Below, in pieces: positions 1-6,787 of a stretch of DNA of 14,105 bases. Numbering within the stretch: the stretch's first letter is position 1; each line of letters begins with the position of its first letter. The notes below the pieces were generated by a model that worked only from the letters and a program-made list of their open reading frames with translations, had not been told where the DNA came from and did not search any database. A program made the position numbers and the translations under genes. The stretch is from an uncultured Ruminococcus sp. (GTDB lineage Bacteria; Bacillota; Clostridia; Oscillospirales; CAG-272), in the NCBI GenBank assembly GCA_905202255.1, contig CAJKRH010000041.1, positions 1 through 14,105 of the forward strand, in the 5' to 3' direction.

Positions 1-37
1 ACTTTTGGTACTTTTCGTCACTGAAAAGTACGATAAA
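1..37 (+). repeat. Dispersed hairpin repeat, left copy
   Basis: A hairpin is formed by GTACTTTTC (8-16) and GAAAAGTAC (23-31) around the loop GTCACT. The whole 37-base unit recurs in inverted orientation at 13814-13850 with 35 of 37 bases identical. The two differences are the paired bases 16 and 23 (C-G here, G-C there), so the stem is preserved. The function is unknown; it resembles an extragenic palindromic repeat. The window edge may cut a longer element. Confidence 0.75.
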
Positions 38-91
38 ATAAAAGTATATTTATGTTTCTTTTCAAAATCACACTGAAAACACCCCACATCA

Positions 92-124
92 AAATACGGA
101 GCGGCATCCGCCCCGTATTTTTCT
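92..124. terminator. Probable terminator downstream of dpaB
   Basis: Arms AATACGG-A-GCGG (93-104) and CCGC-C-CCGTATT (108-119) enclose the loop CAT, with one internal A/C mismatch. On the minus strand it lies just past the dpaB stop and is followed by a short T-rich stretch. On the plus strand five T follow (118-122), so it may work both ways. Confidence 0.65.
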
Positions 125-125
125 C

Positions 126-692
126 TTATCCCTGCAAAAATACAGGCTGTGTTTGCCTGCCCGCAAAGGCGGCAACCATTGTTTCCTTGAGCCGCGAAAA
201 ATCGCATACGAGCGAGCTCGGCTTTTTCTCGGGGTCATCCTGAAACATCGGCACAAAATAGATATTTTTGCGTGAAAGTAGCGTGCCGATATTCTTCAGA
301 TTTGCCGAGAGCGCATCGTTTGTCGCAAGCGCTATCACGACTGGACGGTTTGAACGAAGCTGTGCCTTTGCCGCCATGGTAACAGGCGTATCGGTTATGC
401 CCGCCGCCATTTTGGCAAGGGTATTTCCGGTGCATGGCGCTATCACGAGGATGTCGAGCACCGTTTTCGGTCCTATCGGCTCGGCATCCGCTATCGTATG
501 GATTATTTCCTTTCCGCATATCTCGGAAACGGTTTTTCTTATATCCTCCGCTCTGCCGAAGCGCGTATCGGTTTCATATACACTGTCGCTCATCACGGGC
601 AGTATATCATTGCCCTCGGCGGCAAGCGAACGCAGTATGCCTATCGATTTTCCCACGGTGCAAAAAGAACCGCAGAAGCAATATCCTATCAT
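126..692 (-). CDS. dpaB: Dipicolinate synthase subunit B
   Basis: This is the flavoprotein-like B subunit of dipicolinate synthase. With DpaA it makes dipicolinic acid in the mother cell for loading into the spore core, where it helps heat resistance and dehydration. The 188-residue protein opens with MIGYCFCGSFCTVGKSI, typical of SpoVFB, and has the LVIAPCTGNTLAKMA segment of the flavoprotein (HFCD) fold near residues 90-105. The length is close to the roughly 200 residues usual for the family. I chose the start at 692 rather than an upstream one because a GGAGGG ribosome site sits directly before it and its ATGA overlaps the dpaA stop codon, which points to translational coupling. Confidence is high from motif, length and partner gene. 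Confidence 0.93.
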   Translation of the reverse strand: MIGYCFCGSFCTVGKSIGILRSLAAEGNDILPVMSDSVYETDTRFGRAEDIRKTVSEICGKEIIHTIADAEPIGPKTVLDILVIAPCTGNTLAKMAAGITDTPVTMAAKAQLRSNRPVVIALATNDALSANLKNIGTLLSRKNIYFVPMFQDDPEKKPSSLVCDFSRLKETMVAAFAGRQTQPVFLQG

Positions 693-1576
693 ATTTTCCC
701 TCCGTTTTCGGTTTCCCTTATAATATTCATTACCGTATCGGCGATATAACCGCCTGCGGTATCGGGCGCGACTCTGCCGGGAAGCGAAAGCGCCGGTATC
801 GCTTTTATCCCGCATTCGCGTGCGCGGATGTAGTCGACTCCGCCCGGCTTTGAAGCGAGGTCTATTATCAGCGTATCGCGGCGCATTTTTCCGAGCACTC
901 CGCTGTCTATCACAACTCCCGGTACGGTATTGAAAACGCAGTCATATTCCGCAATATGCGCGCCGAGCGCATCGAAATCCTCGGCACCGTAGCCGTAAGC
1001 TTTTGCCCATGCTCTCGCATGGCTTTTTCGCGCGAAAACCGTGACCGAAACGCCGAGCGCCGCCAGCTTATGCGAAAGAATATTCGCCACCCTGCCGAAT
1101 CCGAGTACCGCCGCACTCATGCCGTGAAGCGTTATCGGCAGTTCATCCATGGCGATGGCGATGGCACCCTCGGCGGTCGGTATCGCGTTCATGACCGTCA
1201 GTTCCTCGCGCTCGTAGTAGTCGATGCACCTTATCTTCCTCTCGCCTATGCGGAGAAGAAACTCCTGCGGTATCATGCCGCCGAGGAGCAGTGCGCCGGG
1301 CGGCATTTTCTCCGCTACCTCGTCTATGGTTATCTCCCCATCGGCAAACGGCGCATTTATGTATATGCCGCCGGAGCCTGCGGGAAGCGGCAGTATAACG
1401 ATATCTGTGCCTGCGAGCGCCTCCTCTGCGGAGGTGCATTTTTTCGCGCCGCCGAAATCGCCGTTATATATATCTATCCCGTAAAAGCGGACATCAAAGC
1501 CTCTCTTTGAAAGCACTCTCGCGAGCGCCGCATGGCGCATATCGCCGCCTATCACGGATATATATTTTGCTGTCAT
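689..1576 (-). CDS. dpaA: Dipicolinate synthase subunit A
   Basis: This is the NAD(P)-dependent subunit of dipicolinate synthase, which acts on the dihydrodipicolinate-stage intermediate of the lysine pathway. It has 295 residues; SpoVFA of Bacillus is almost the same size. An N-terminal region (VIGGDMRHAALARVL, residues 8-22) precedes a Rossmann nucleotide-binding loop, VLGFGRVANIL, near residues 157-167. The segment YYEREELTVMNAIPTAEGA (residues 120-138) is also characteristic of the family. The start at 1576 follows an AGAGGAG ribosome site. The gene overlaps dpaB by four bases in an operon. A mother-cell-type promoter lies upstream at 1624-1653. Confidence 0.94.
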   Translation of the reverse strand: MTAKYISVIGGDMRHAALARVLSKRGFDVRFYGIDIYNGDFGGAKKCTSAEEALAGTDIVILPLPAGSGGIYINAPFADGEITIDEVAEKMPPGALLLGGMIPQEFLLRIGERKIRCIDYYEREELTVMNAIPTAEGAIAIAMDELPITLHGMSAAVLGFGRVANILSHKLAALGVSVTVFARKSHARAWAKAYGYGAEDFDALGAHIAEYDCVFNTVPGVVIDSGVLGKMRRDTLIIDLASKPGGVDYIRARECGIKAIPALSLPGRVAPDTAGGYIADTVMNIIRETENGGKI

Positions 1577-1623
1577 TTTTCATATTCTCCTCTTTTTGTC
1601 TTTTTCGGGAGCACACGGATAAA

Positions 1624-1653
1624 ATTATATGTCCCCGATACCTCATAATATGC
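1624..1653 (-). promoter_or_regulatory. Sigma-E-like promoter of dpaAB
   Basis: Read on the minus strand, GCATATT (1653-1647), 15 bases, then CATATAAT (1631-1624). This fits the mother-cell sigma-E consensus as I remember it from Bacillus (KMATATT, about 14-15 bases, CATACAHT) with one mismatch. It lies about 48 bases before the dpaA start. Sigma-K (CATANNNTA) shares much of this -10, so either mother-cell sigma factor could read it. Confidence 0.55.
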
Positions 1654-1708
1654 AATGTGCGCCTATAGTGCGAATATGGAAATTTTTTCCGGTAAATTCA
1701 CTTTTTGC

Positions 1709-1738
1709 GAATATTACGCCGCATGAGTGCGCATAATA
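1709..1738 (+). promoter_or_regulatory. Forespore-type (sigma-F/G) promoter of spoIIR
   Basis: GAATA (1709-1713), 18 bases, CATAATA (1732-1738). This matches the forespore sigma-G consensus I recall (GHATR-N18-CATNHTA) at every position; sigma-F recognises overlapping sites. It lies 45 bases before the spoIIR start, which fits forespore expression of the gene. Confidence 0.5.
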
Positions 1739-1782
1739 CACTCACAAGAAAACTTTTCTTAAATCAAAGGAGAAAATAAAAA

Positions 1783-2364
1783 ATGCGTTATCTCGTAATA
1801 TTCACCTCACTCGTGCTTGCGGTCTGCCTGCTCTGCTCATTTATGCCGACAAAAAACGATATGAAAATATATGACGATATCGTCCGCCTGCATATCATCG
1901 CCGCCTCCGACAGCGAAGAGGATCAGCGCCTGAAAGAGGGTGTGCGCGATGCTGTTCTTCCCCTGCTTGCCGATGCCTCAAATCAGGCAAAGAACGCAAA
2001 AGAAGCCGAGCTTTTTCTCTCGGCTACGCTTGATGCCGTCCGCGAAACGGCTGAAAACTATCTGCTCTCAAACGGATGCGAATATCCCGTTTCCGTCACG
2101 GTTTCGCGCGAGGTATATCCCGAGAGAACATTTGAAAACATCACGCTTCCCGCAGGCGAATACACCTCACTGCGCATAATGATAGGTGAAGCCGTCGGAC
2201 ACAACTGGTGGGGCGTGCTTTTCCCGCAGCTCTGCACGGGTGCGGCAAGCGCGGAAAAAGAGCTGAAAAAAACAGGCTTCACCTCCGACCAGATAAAGAT
2301 TCTGACCGAAAGCGAAAGCCCGAAATATAAGATTAAATTCAAGATACTGGAGATTTTTTCGTGA
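1783..2364 (+). CDS. spoIIR: Stage II sporulation protein R (SpoIIR)
   Basis: SpoIIR is the signal made in the forespore after sigma-F becomes active and exported to the intermembrane space, where it triggers SpoIIGA to cut pro-sigma-E in the mother cell. The 193-residue protein has an N-terminal hydrophobic export segment (about residues 3-20), then the signature VRLHIIAASDSEEDQ (about 34-48), and near residue 140 the hallmark GHNWWGVLFPQLC. A good ribosome site (AAAGGAGA, 1766-1773) sets the start. The last 26 bases overlap the 3' end of the convergent phosphatase gene, and no terminator lies between them. Confidence 0.95.
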   Translation: MRYLVIFTSLVLAVCLLCSFMPTKNDMKIYDDIVRLHIIAASDSEEDQRLKEGVRDAVLPLLADASNQAKNAKEAELFLSATLDAVRETAENYLLSNGCEYPVSVTVSREVYPERTFENITLPAGEYTSLRIMIGEAVGHNWWGVLFPQLCTGAASAEKELKKTGFTSDQIKILTESESPKYKIKFKILEIFS

Positions 2365-3307
2365 AATTCTCGTCGATAAATTCGAGCAGGAAGCCGTCTC
2401 GCGCGCCGCTCCCGCACGATACTATGGTATCCACGCGCAGAAAAGCAAAAATCTCGGTATAGGCGAGAAGCCCCGGCATGATGGAATTGAGCCTGTCTCC
2501 CGCGATGGCGGAAAGCAGCTTGCCGCCGTTTTTCATATCGGCTATCATGCTCTTCTTGAGTATCGGCATATCGGCTGCGGGAAAGCTGTAGCCGTCTGTT
2601 GTGCCGGCACCGCCGAAAACCGCCTTATGCAACTTTGCTATGGTGCGCGCCGTGCCGCCTGTGAGATAAGCCGTTCCGCCGAAGCCGCGGAACTCTTTCT
2701 TTGAGCCTATGACCATGCGCGTATATCTGATAATGCTCCACGATTCCGCTCTCGTCGGAAACGGGGGGCTTTTTTTCTGCCGTACATAATTGCGATATAG
2801 AGCAAGCGAGCCTATCTTCATGCTGGAGAGAGCCTTTATCTCCTTGTTTTCAAAGGCAATCATCTCCGTGCTTCCGCCGCCCATATCGAGAACAACGCCG
2901 CGACCGGCTATAGCGTCGCCGAATCTGCCGAGCATGGCGGCAAAATCATATCGCGCCTCTTTCTCTCCGGTTATCACCGAAATCTCTATGCCGAGCTCGC
3001 TCCTGATGCGGTCGGCTATGGCGATGCCGTTTGAAACGGCGCGAAGCCCCGCCGTGGCAAAAGCCATAACGCGGCGACAACCGTAATCTTTCGCCTTCTC
3101 CCGAAAGCCAGCGAGCGTCTGCATCAGCATTTCCGTGCCGCGCTCGGTTATTTTCCCGCCCGAAACGAGCGCCGCAAGTCCCAGCATATTGCGTGCCGAT
3201 GCCGCGATGGAATATTCCCTGCTCTCGGTATTTATATCATATATGTTCATCCGCACGCTGTTTGCACCTATGTCAATCACAGCGCATCTGTAAAACCTGT
3301 TATGCAT
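2339..3307 (-). CDS. Ppx/GppA family phosphatase
   Basis: Member of the exopolyphosphatase / guanosine-pentaphosphate phosphatase family (actin-like ATPase fold), which acts on polyphosphate or (p)ppGpp-type nucleotides. In 322 residues it shows phosphate-binding motif 1 near the N-terminus (VIDIGANSVRMNIYD, residues 10-24), motif 2 near residue 140 (VLDMGGGSTEM), and a later TGGTARTIAKL element. The length is that of the short two-domain form, without the extra C-terminal HD-like domain of E. coli Ppx. The ribosome site is weak (GAGAGAG). The convergent spoIIR gene overlaps it by 26 bases. The substrate cannot be told from the sequence, so no gene symbol is given. Confidence 0.9.
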   Translation of the reverse strand: MHNRFYRCAVIDIGANSVRMNIYDINTESREYSIAASARNMLGLAALVSGGKITERGTEMLMQTLAGFREKAKDYGCRRVMAFATAGLRAVSNGIAIADRIRSELGIEISVITGEKEARYDFAAMLGRFGDAIAGRGVVLDMGGGSTEMIAFENKEIKALSSMKIGSLALYRNYVRQKKSPPFPTRAESWSIIRYTRMVIGSKKEFRGFGGTAYLTGGTARTIAKLHKAVFGGAGTTDGYSFPAADMPILKKSMIADMKNGGKLLSAIAGDRLNSIMPGLLAYTEIFAFLRVDTIVSCGSGARDGFLLEFIDENFTKKSPVS

Positions 3308-3340
3308 ATCAACTCTCTCATGAAAAAATATTACTTTTTT

Positions 3341-3369
3341 ATATTATCACATTTTCTTCTAAATATCAA
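3341..3369 (-). promoter_or_regulatory. Probable sigma-A promoter of the Ppx/GppA gene
   Basis: On the minus strand TTGATA (3369-3364) is followed by 17 bases and TAATAT (3346-3341), upstream of the start at 3307. The -10 matches only four of six bases, and the region is very A+T rich, so chance matches are likely. Confidence 0.35.
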
Positions 3370-3444
3370 TAAAAATATGCAATATTTTCGTACATGCGCG
3401 AATATATCTTAAAAAAAGAATGACTTTTCGCATGGAGGACAGAC

Positions 3445-4137
3445 ATGTTCGGATGGATAATAGCGTTTTTTTCAGGCATAGCAAAGCTTTTTCTGCGCGT
3501 ATCGTATACGCAGAATTTCCCGCCGCCGCTCTCTCCCGAGGAGGAAGCGGACTGTTTTCGCCGCATGAAAAACGGCGAGCGGCATGCGCGCGATATGCTA
3601 ATAGAGCATAATATGCGCCTTGTCGCACACATTGTGAAAAAATATTACACCGCGGCGCAGAATCAGGAGGATTTAATCTCCATAGGCACGATAGGGCTCA
3701 TAAAGGCGATAGATTCTTTCAATCCCGAAAACGGAGCGCGCTTTGCCACATATGCGGGCAAATGCCTGCAAAACGAGATACTCATGTATTTCCGTTCGCA
3801 GAAAAAGACCTCGGGCGAGGTCTATATCAATGACCCGATAGATACCGATAAGGACGGCAATCCGCTCACATATATCGATATCATCAAAATCGACGACAAT
3901 ATAGCCGAGGACCTCGACGCGAAGATAACGGGAACCAAGGCTCTGCGCATAATCGCAAACGAACTCGACGAGCGCGAGCGCGCCATCATCATCCTGCGCT
4001 ACGGGCTCTCCGGCAAACCCGCGATAACACAGCGCGAGGTGGCGCAAAGGCTGAAGATATCGCGCTCGTATGTCTCCCGCATAGAGAAATCCGCGCTCGA
4101 AAAAATAGAGGCGCGGCTGAAAAATTCCTGCTTCTGA
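3445..4137 (+). CDS. sigK: Sporulation sigma factor SigK (pro-sigma-K)
   Basis: Late mother-cell sigma factor that directs coat and spore maturation genes. The 230-residue protein begins with a hydrophobic pro-sequence (about residues 1-20) followed by VS|YTQNFPPPLSPEEE, which resembles the VS|Y cleavage site of Bacillus pro-sigma-K. Region 2 contains LIEHNMRLVAHIVKKY and EDLISIGTIGLIKAI (about residues 52-90). Region 4 has the helix-turn-helix TQREVAQRLKISRSYVSRIE near the C-terminus. LIEHN-RLVAHIVKK favours SigK over SigE. The start follows TGGAGG (3433-3438). The reading frame is complete, with no skin-like insertion. The sipL-like gene follows 111 bases downstream. Confidence 0.92.
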   Translation: MFGWIIAFFSGIAKLFLRVSYTQNFPPPLSPEEEADCFRRMKNGERHARDMLIEHNMRLVAHIVKKYYTAAQNQEDLISIGTIGLIKAIDSFNPENGARFATYAGKCLQNEILMYFRSQKKTSGEVYINDPIDTDKDGNPLTYIDIIKIDDNIAEDLDAKITGTKALRIIANELDERERAIIILRYGLSGKPAITQREVAQRLKISRSYVSRIEKSALEKIEARLKNSCF

Positions 4138-4145
4138 CGCGGCAG

Positions 4146-4174
4146 TCATAAGGCGCCGCCTTCCGGCATATAAT
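4146..4174 (+). promoter_or_regulatory. Possible sigma-E promoter of the sipL-like gene
   Basis: TCATAAG (4146-4152), 14 bases, CATATAAT (4167-4174). The -10 is identical to the one before dpaA. The -35 matches five of seven positions of KMATATT. It lies 75 bases before the start at 4249. Confidence 0.42.
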
Positions 4175-4184
4175 AAAGCGATAA

Positions 4185-4215
4185 TATAATAACCGTCTGC
4201 GGCAAGGGCGGTTTT
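4185..4215 (+). terminator. Weak hairpin between sigK and the sipL-like gene
   Basis: AACCGTC and GGCGGTT (one G-T pair) form a 7-bp stem over a 9-base loop, followed by only a few T and then C. It could attenuate sigK readthrough but is weaker than the other terminators here. Confidence 0.3.
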
Positions 4216-4248
4216 CCCATAAACCTTGCCGAGAAAGCGAGTAACGAT

Positions 4249-5835
4249 ATGAATATGCAAAACGGCAATAAGGACGAAAAATTTTGCGTGATGACAAAGG
4301 TCTTTGACGGCTGCTCGGAAAAGGAAAACACCGAGAAATACGACCTGCCCGATTATCTTCCCGATGTAAACAAGCTTCTGCGCGTGGATGCGCGCCTTGT
4401 CGGCATGAACAGATATGTAAACGGCGATACGCTCGAATATGACGGAAGCATACTTTACAGCGTTCTCTATGCCACGGCGCAGGGCGAGATGAGATGCGCC
4501 TCTTTCGAATCGCCCATTTCGGGCAGTATGCCTGTATCGGGCTATGAGGACGGCTGTCTGCTCGATTTCGATGCCGCGGCAGAAAATGTAACCTGCCGCC
4601 TGCAGGGTCCGCGTAAGCTCACCGCCAAGGCGAAAATCCGCATCTGCGCCGCGATATACTGCGAAAAATGCACCGAGCCTGCTTTCGCAGGCAAGCTGAC
4701 GCCCGAGGAGCGCGCAAATATGCAGTATCTCTATGAGAGCATCGAGGGCGAGACGCAGGAGAGTTTTGAGGTTCGCGGAAATTCCGTGAGCGAGGATATC
4801 GAGATTCCCTCGGGCATGCCGCCCGTATCGGAGATAATCTCCGTCGATACGGATACATATGTCTACGAGATGCGCCCGAGTGAAAACGGACTCTCATATA
4901 AGGGCGATGTGATAGCAAATATTCTCTATTCCTATAAAAAGCCCGCGGAAAACGAAGAGGAAGCCGCAGAAAACGGCGGTATGCTCTATGCTTCGCTCGT
5001 CCGCAAGATTCCGATATACGGCGATATCCCCGCGGAAACGGACGAACCTCCCGTTTTCTGCCTCGGCAGAGCCGAGATAACAAAGCTCGAATACCGCCCG
5101 CAGGAAAACAGCCTCGGCGAAAGCCGCATTATAGAGATAGATTTCGACTATGATATTTTCGCCGACTGCTACTATAATGAAGAAAGCAATGTGGTAAAGG
5201 ATATCTATTCGCTCGATTACGAAAACGGCAATGAATATTCTTCCCTTTCTTTCCGCAATGTGGCAAAGGCGCAGACATTCAATTTCTCCGTGAACAGCAC
5301 CGAGCAGAACAGCGATGCGGAATTTTCCACAGCGGTATCGACAGTCGCATCCGCTTCCATTGAGAGCGTGACGAAAGATTCGGGCAAGCTGATATTTGAG
5401 GGCAAAGCTGAAGTTTCCGTTATACTGACAAACGGCGACGGACTCTTCATGGGAAAGAATTATACCGTTCCGCTCCGCGCCGAAGCCGACGCGGGCAAGA
5501 CAGCGGACAATTTCACATATGCCGTCACAAGCGCCGTGATATTTGCCGCGAGCCGTGCCGACAGCGAAAAGATAGCCACCGACCTCGAGATAGCGATAGC
5601 ATATGTCACATTCAATGAATATGAAACGCTCGCCGTCACGCAGAGCACCGTTTATAAGGATAAGCCCGTATATGCGCCCGAGCATTCGGCTGTGGTGATA
5701 TATTATCCCGCGAAAGATGAAAAGCTCTGGGGCATCGCCAAGAAATACAATACGACAGAGGACGCCATCCGCCGTGCCAACGGCATCTCGGGAGATTACG
5801 CCACGGGAAATATGATAGTGGTGCCGAAAAAATAA
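4249..5835 (+). CDS. sipL: SipL-like spore morphogenesis protein (DUF3794 + LysM)
   Basis: In Clostridioides difficile SipL binds SpoIVA and tethers the coat to the outer forespore membrane; it is the functional counterpart of SafA/SpoVID. This 528-residue protein has the same layout. A long N-terminal part holds DUF3794-type beta-rich repeats, starting at CVMTKVFDGCSEKENTEKYDLPDYLPDV with recurring VTCRL/LTAKAKIRI-type strands. A single C-terminal LysM domain spans about residues 482-527 (YYPAKDEKLWGIAKKYNTTEDAIRRANG split over the usual helices, ending NMIVVPKK). No signal peptide is seen, as expected for a mother-cell protein. The ribosome site before 4249 is poor; ATG at 4255 is an alternative. 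Location next to sigK supports a sporulation role. The symbol rests on domain order, not a search. Confidence 0.85.
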   Translation: MNMQNGNKDEKFCVMTKVFDGCSEKENTEKYDLPDYLPDVNKLLRVDARLVGMNRYVNGDTLEYDGSILYSVLYATAQGEMRCASFESPISGSMPVSGYEDGCLLDFDAAAENVTCRLQGPRKLTAKAKIRICAAIYCEKCTEPAFAGKLTPEERANMQYLYESIEGETQESFEVRGNSVSEDIEIPSGMPPVSEIISVDTDTYVYEMRPSENGLSYKGDVIANILYSYKKPAENEEEAAENGGMLYASLVRKIPIYGDIPAETDEPPVFCLGRAEITKLEYRPQENSLGESRIIEIDFDYDIFADCYYNEESNVVKDIYSLDYENGNEYSSLSFRNVAKAQTFNFSVNSTEQNSDAEFSTAVSTVASASIESVTKDSGKLIFEGKAEVSVILTNGDGLFMGKNYTVPLRAEADAGKTADNFTYAVTSAVIFAASRADSEKIATDLEIAIAYVTFNEYETLAVTQSTVYKDKPVYAPEHSAVVIYYPAKDEKLWGIAKKYNTTEDAIRRANGISGDYATGNMIVVPKK

Positions 5836-5840
5836 GGGAA

Positions 5841-5869
5841 AAAGAGAACCCGCTCGGGTTCTCTTTTTT
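5841..5869 (+). terminator. Strong terminator after the sipL-like gene
   Basis: AAAGAGAACCC (5841-5851) pairs with GGGTTCTCTTT (5856-5866) over the loop GCTC, followed by further T to 5869. It starts six bases after the stop codon and closes the sigK-sipL unit. Confidence 0.93.
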
Positions 5870-5936
5870 GCCGCGCCCGATATCCCGCCGCAAATAATCG
5901 TGCCGATTTTTTGCAAATACTTGCCGAATGTTCATA

Positions 5937-5974
5937 ATTTTGTGCAAATTTACTATTGTTATTTTGCACAAAAT
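5937..5974. promoter_or_regulatory. Operator-like palindrome over the -35 region
   Basis: ATTTTGTGCAAA (5937-5948) and TTTGCACAAAAT (5963-5974) are perfect 12-base inverted repeats separated by 14 bases. They lie upstream of the expected transcription start and overlap the -35 box, so they are better read as a DNA binding site for a dimeric regulator than as an RNA hairpin. The regulator is unknown. Confidence 0.6.
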
Positions 5975-5984
5975 ATGGTATAAT
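5956..5984 (+). promoter_or_regulatory. Sigma-A promoter with extended -10
   Basis: TTGTTA (5956-5961), 17 bases, TATAAT (5979-5984) preceded by TGG, an extended -10 element. It is placed to transcribe the small ORF at 6036 and, on readthrough, the lipoprotein gene at 6206. Confidence 0.8.
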
Positions 5985-6035
5985 ATGGTTACAGGTTAAT
6001 GAACACTCAATATACATATGACAGGAGGCAACACT

Positions 6036-6140
6036 ATGCGCGGATTTTCTTATGTGCAGTTCCGCTTACAGCACATGCAGGCGCGATATGTCCCCCGGTC
6101 TTCGAGAGGACAGCTAAAAATCATTCATGTATGCGCATAA
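6036..6140 (+). CDS. 34-codon leader ORF, possible attenuator peptide
   Basis: A small ORF with a strong ribosome site (AGGAGG, 6023-6028) begins MRGFSYVQFRLQHMQARYV and ends KIIHVCA. It is basic and has no hydrophobic segment. I do not recognise it. Its last codons and stop lie inside the 5' arm of an intrinsic terminator (6133-6168), and TATGCGC around its start codon (6035-6041) is complementary to GCGCATA in that arm (6133-6139). Promoter, small ORF, terminator and downstream gene in this order suggest a translated leader controlling readthrough into the lipoprotein gene. It could equally be an independent small protein. Confidence 0.55.
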   Translation: MRGFSYVQFRLQHMQARYVPRSSRGQLKIIHVCA

Positions 6141-6174
6141 GCCGGACTGCAACGGTCGGTTTATGCGCTTTTTT
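6133..6174 (+). terminator. Intrinsic terminator overlapping the leader ORF stop
   Basis: GCGCATAAGCCG (6133-6144) pairs with CGGTTTATGCGC (6157-6168) through 12 bp including one G-T pair, followed by six T (6169-6174). The stop codon of the 34-codon ORF sits within the left arm. Confidence 0.92.
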
Positions 6175-6205
6175 ATCAGAATAAAAAATTTCAGGAGGAG
6201 ATTAT

Positions 6206-6601
6206 ATGAATAGCAAAAGATTTTTAGCTTTATTTCTGGTCATTGCCATGGCAGTGCTTATTCTTTCCGCATGCGGCAATAAAGAGCAAGGAACAACAGA
6301 AACCACAACTACCGAAACCACAGTGGCAACCCGAGAAATACGCAAAATAACGGCGGACAATGTACCCGAGGGAAAAGTCCTGCTCTCGTCGCTTGATAGT
6401 GATGAGCTTCGCAGCTTTCTTGCAGATAAAGGAGTTACCCTTTCTGATGATGTGCCGGATGCGGAACTGCACTCGTTCATATTGGTTGTTGAAAGTGATA
6501 TCGACTTCGAACGCTATTTAGACCCTTTGAGATGGCCTACGCTAAATAACCAGCCCGCACAAAGCATTCACAAGGTCGTAAAGGAATACTACGGTTATTA
6601 A
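6206..6601 (+). CDS. Small lipoprotein of unknown function
   Basis: A 131-residue exported lipoprotein. It has an N-terminal signal (MNSKRFLALFLVIAMAVLI) with lipobox LSAC, the lipid-modified Cys at about residue 23, then a low-complexity Thr/Glu linker (TTETTTTETT). A short globular acidic domain follows, with no family I know, ending KVVKEYYGY. The linker probably holds the domain away from the membrane. An AGGAGGAG ribosome site (6193-6200) sets the start. It lies downstream of a leader ORF and terminator, and upstream of a small ORF with a related signal sequence. Function is unknown. Confidence 0.8.
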   Translation: MNSKRFLALFLVIAMAVLILSACGNKEQGTTETTTTETTVATREIRKITADNVPEGKVLLSSLDSDELRSFLADKGVTLSDDVPDAELHSFILVVESDIDFERYLDPLRWPTLNNQPAQSIHKVVKEYYGY

Positions 6602-6651
6602 GTGATTTATATCCCAAAAAGCTAAGTTAAACATATCAAGGAGGACAAAAA

Positions 6652-6765
6652 GTGAGAAGAATTTTAGCCTTGCTTTTGGTCATCGCCATGGTACCACTTG
6701 GGTTGAACTTCCTTGCACAGGTCCTCATTGCAACCTCCCTTGGAGCGTCAATCCCGACCCCGTAA
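6652..6765 (+). CDS. 37-codon hydrophobic peptide, possible lipoprotein-gene remnant
   Basis: It has a GTG start behind a good ribosome site (AAGGAGG, 6639-6645). The peptide runs RRILALLLVIAMVPLGLNFL and ends ATSLGASIPTP, and is one hydrophobic segment with no lipobox Cys. Bases 6658-6691 match bases 6218-6251 of the preceding lipoprotein gene at 28 of 34 positions, so the start of this ORF probably arose by duplication. It may be a decayed copy of which only the signal sequence remains, or a genuine small membrane or secreted peptide. The intact ribosome site and clean stop leave both open. Confidence 0.45.
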   Translation: MRRILALLLVIAMVPLGLNFLAQVLIATSLGASIPTP

Positions 6766-6787
6766 CCGAATAATTCCCCATAAATAA

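Noticed and set aside
693..815. N-terminal extension of dpaB
   Set aside because: It is Arg-rich and unlike the family, lies inside dpaA, and lacks a ribosome site, whereas the start at 692 has GGAGGG and couples to the dpaA stop.
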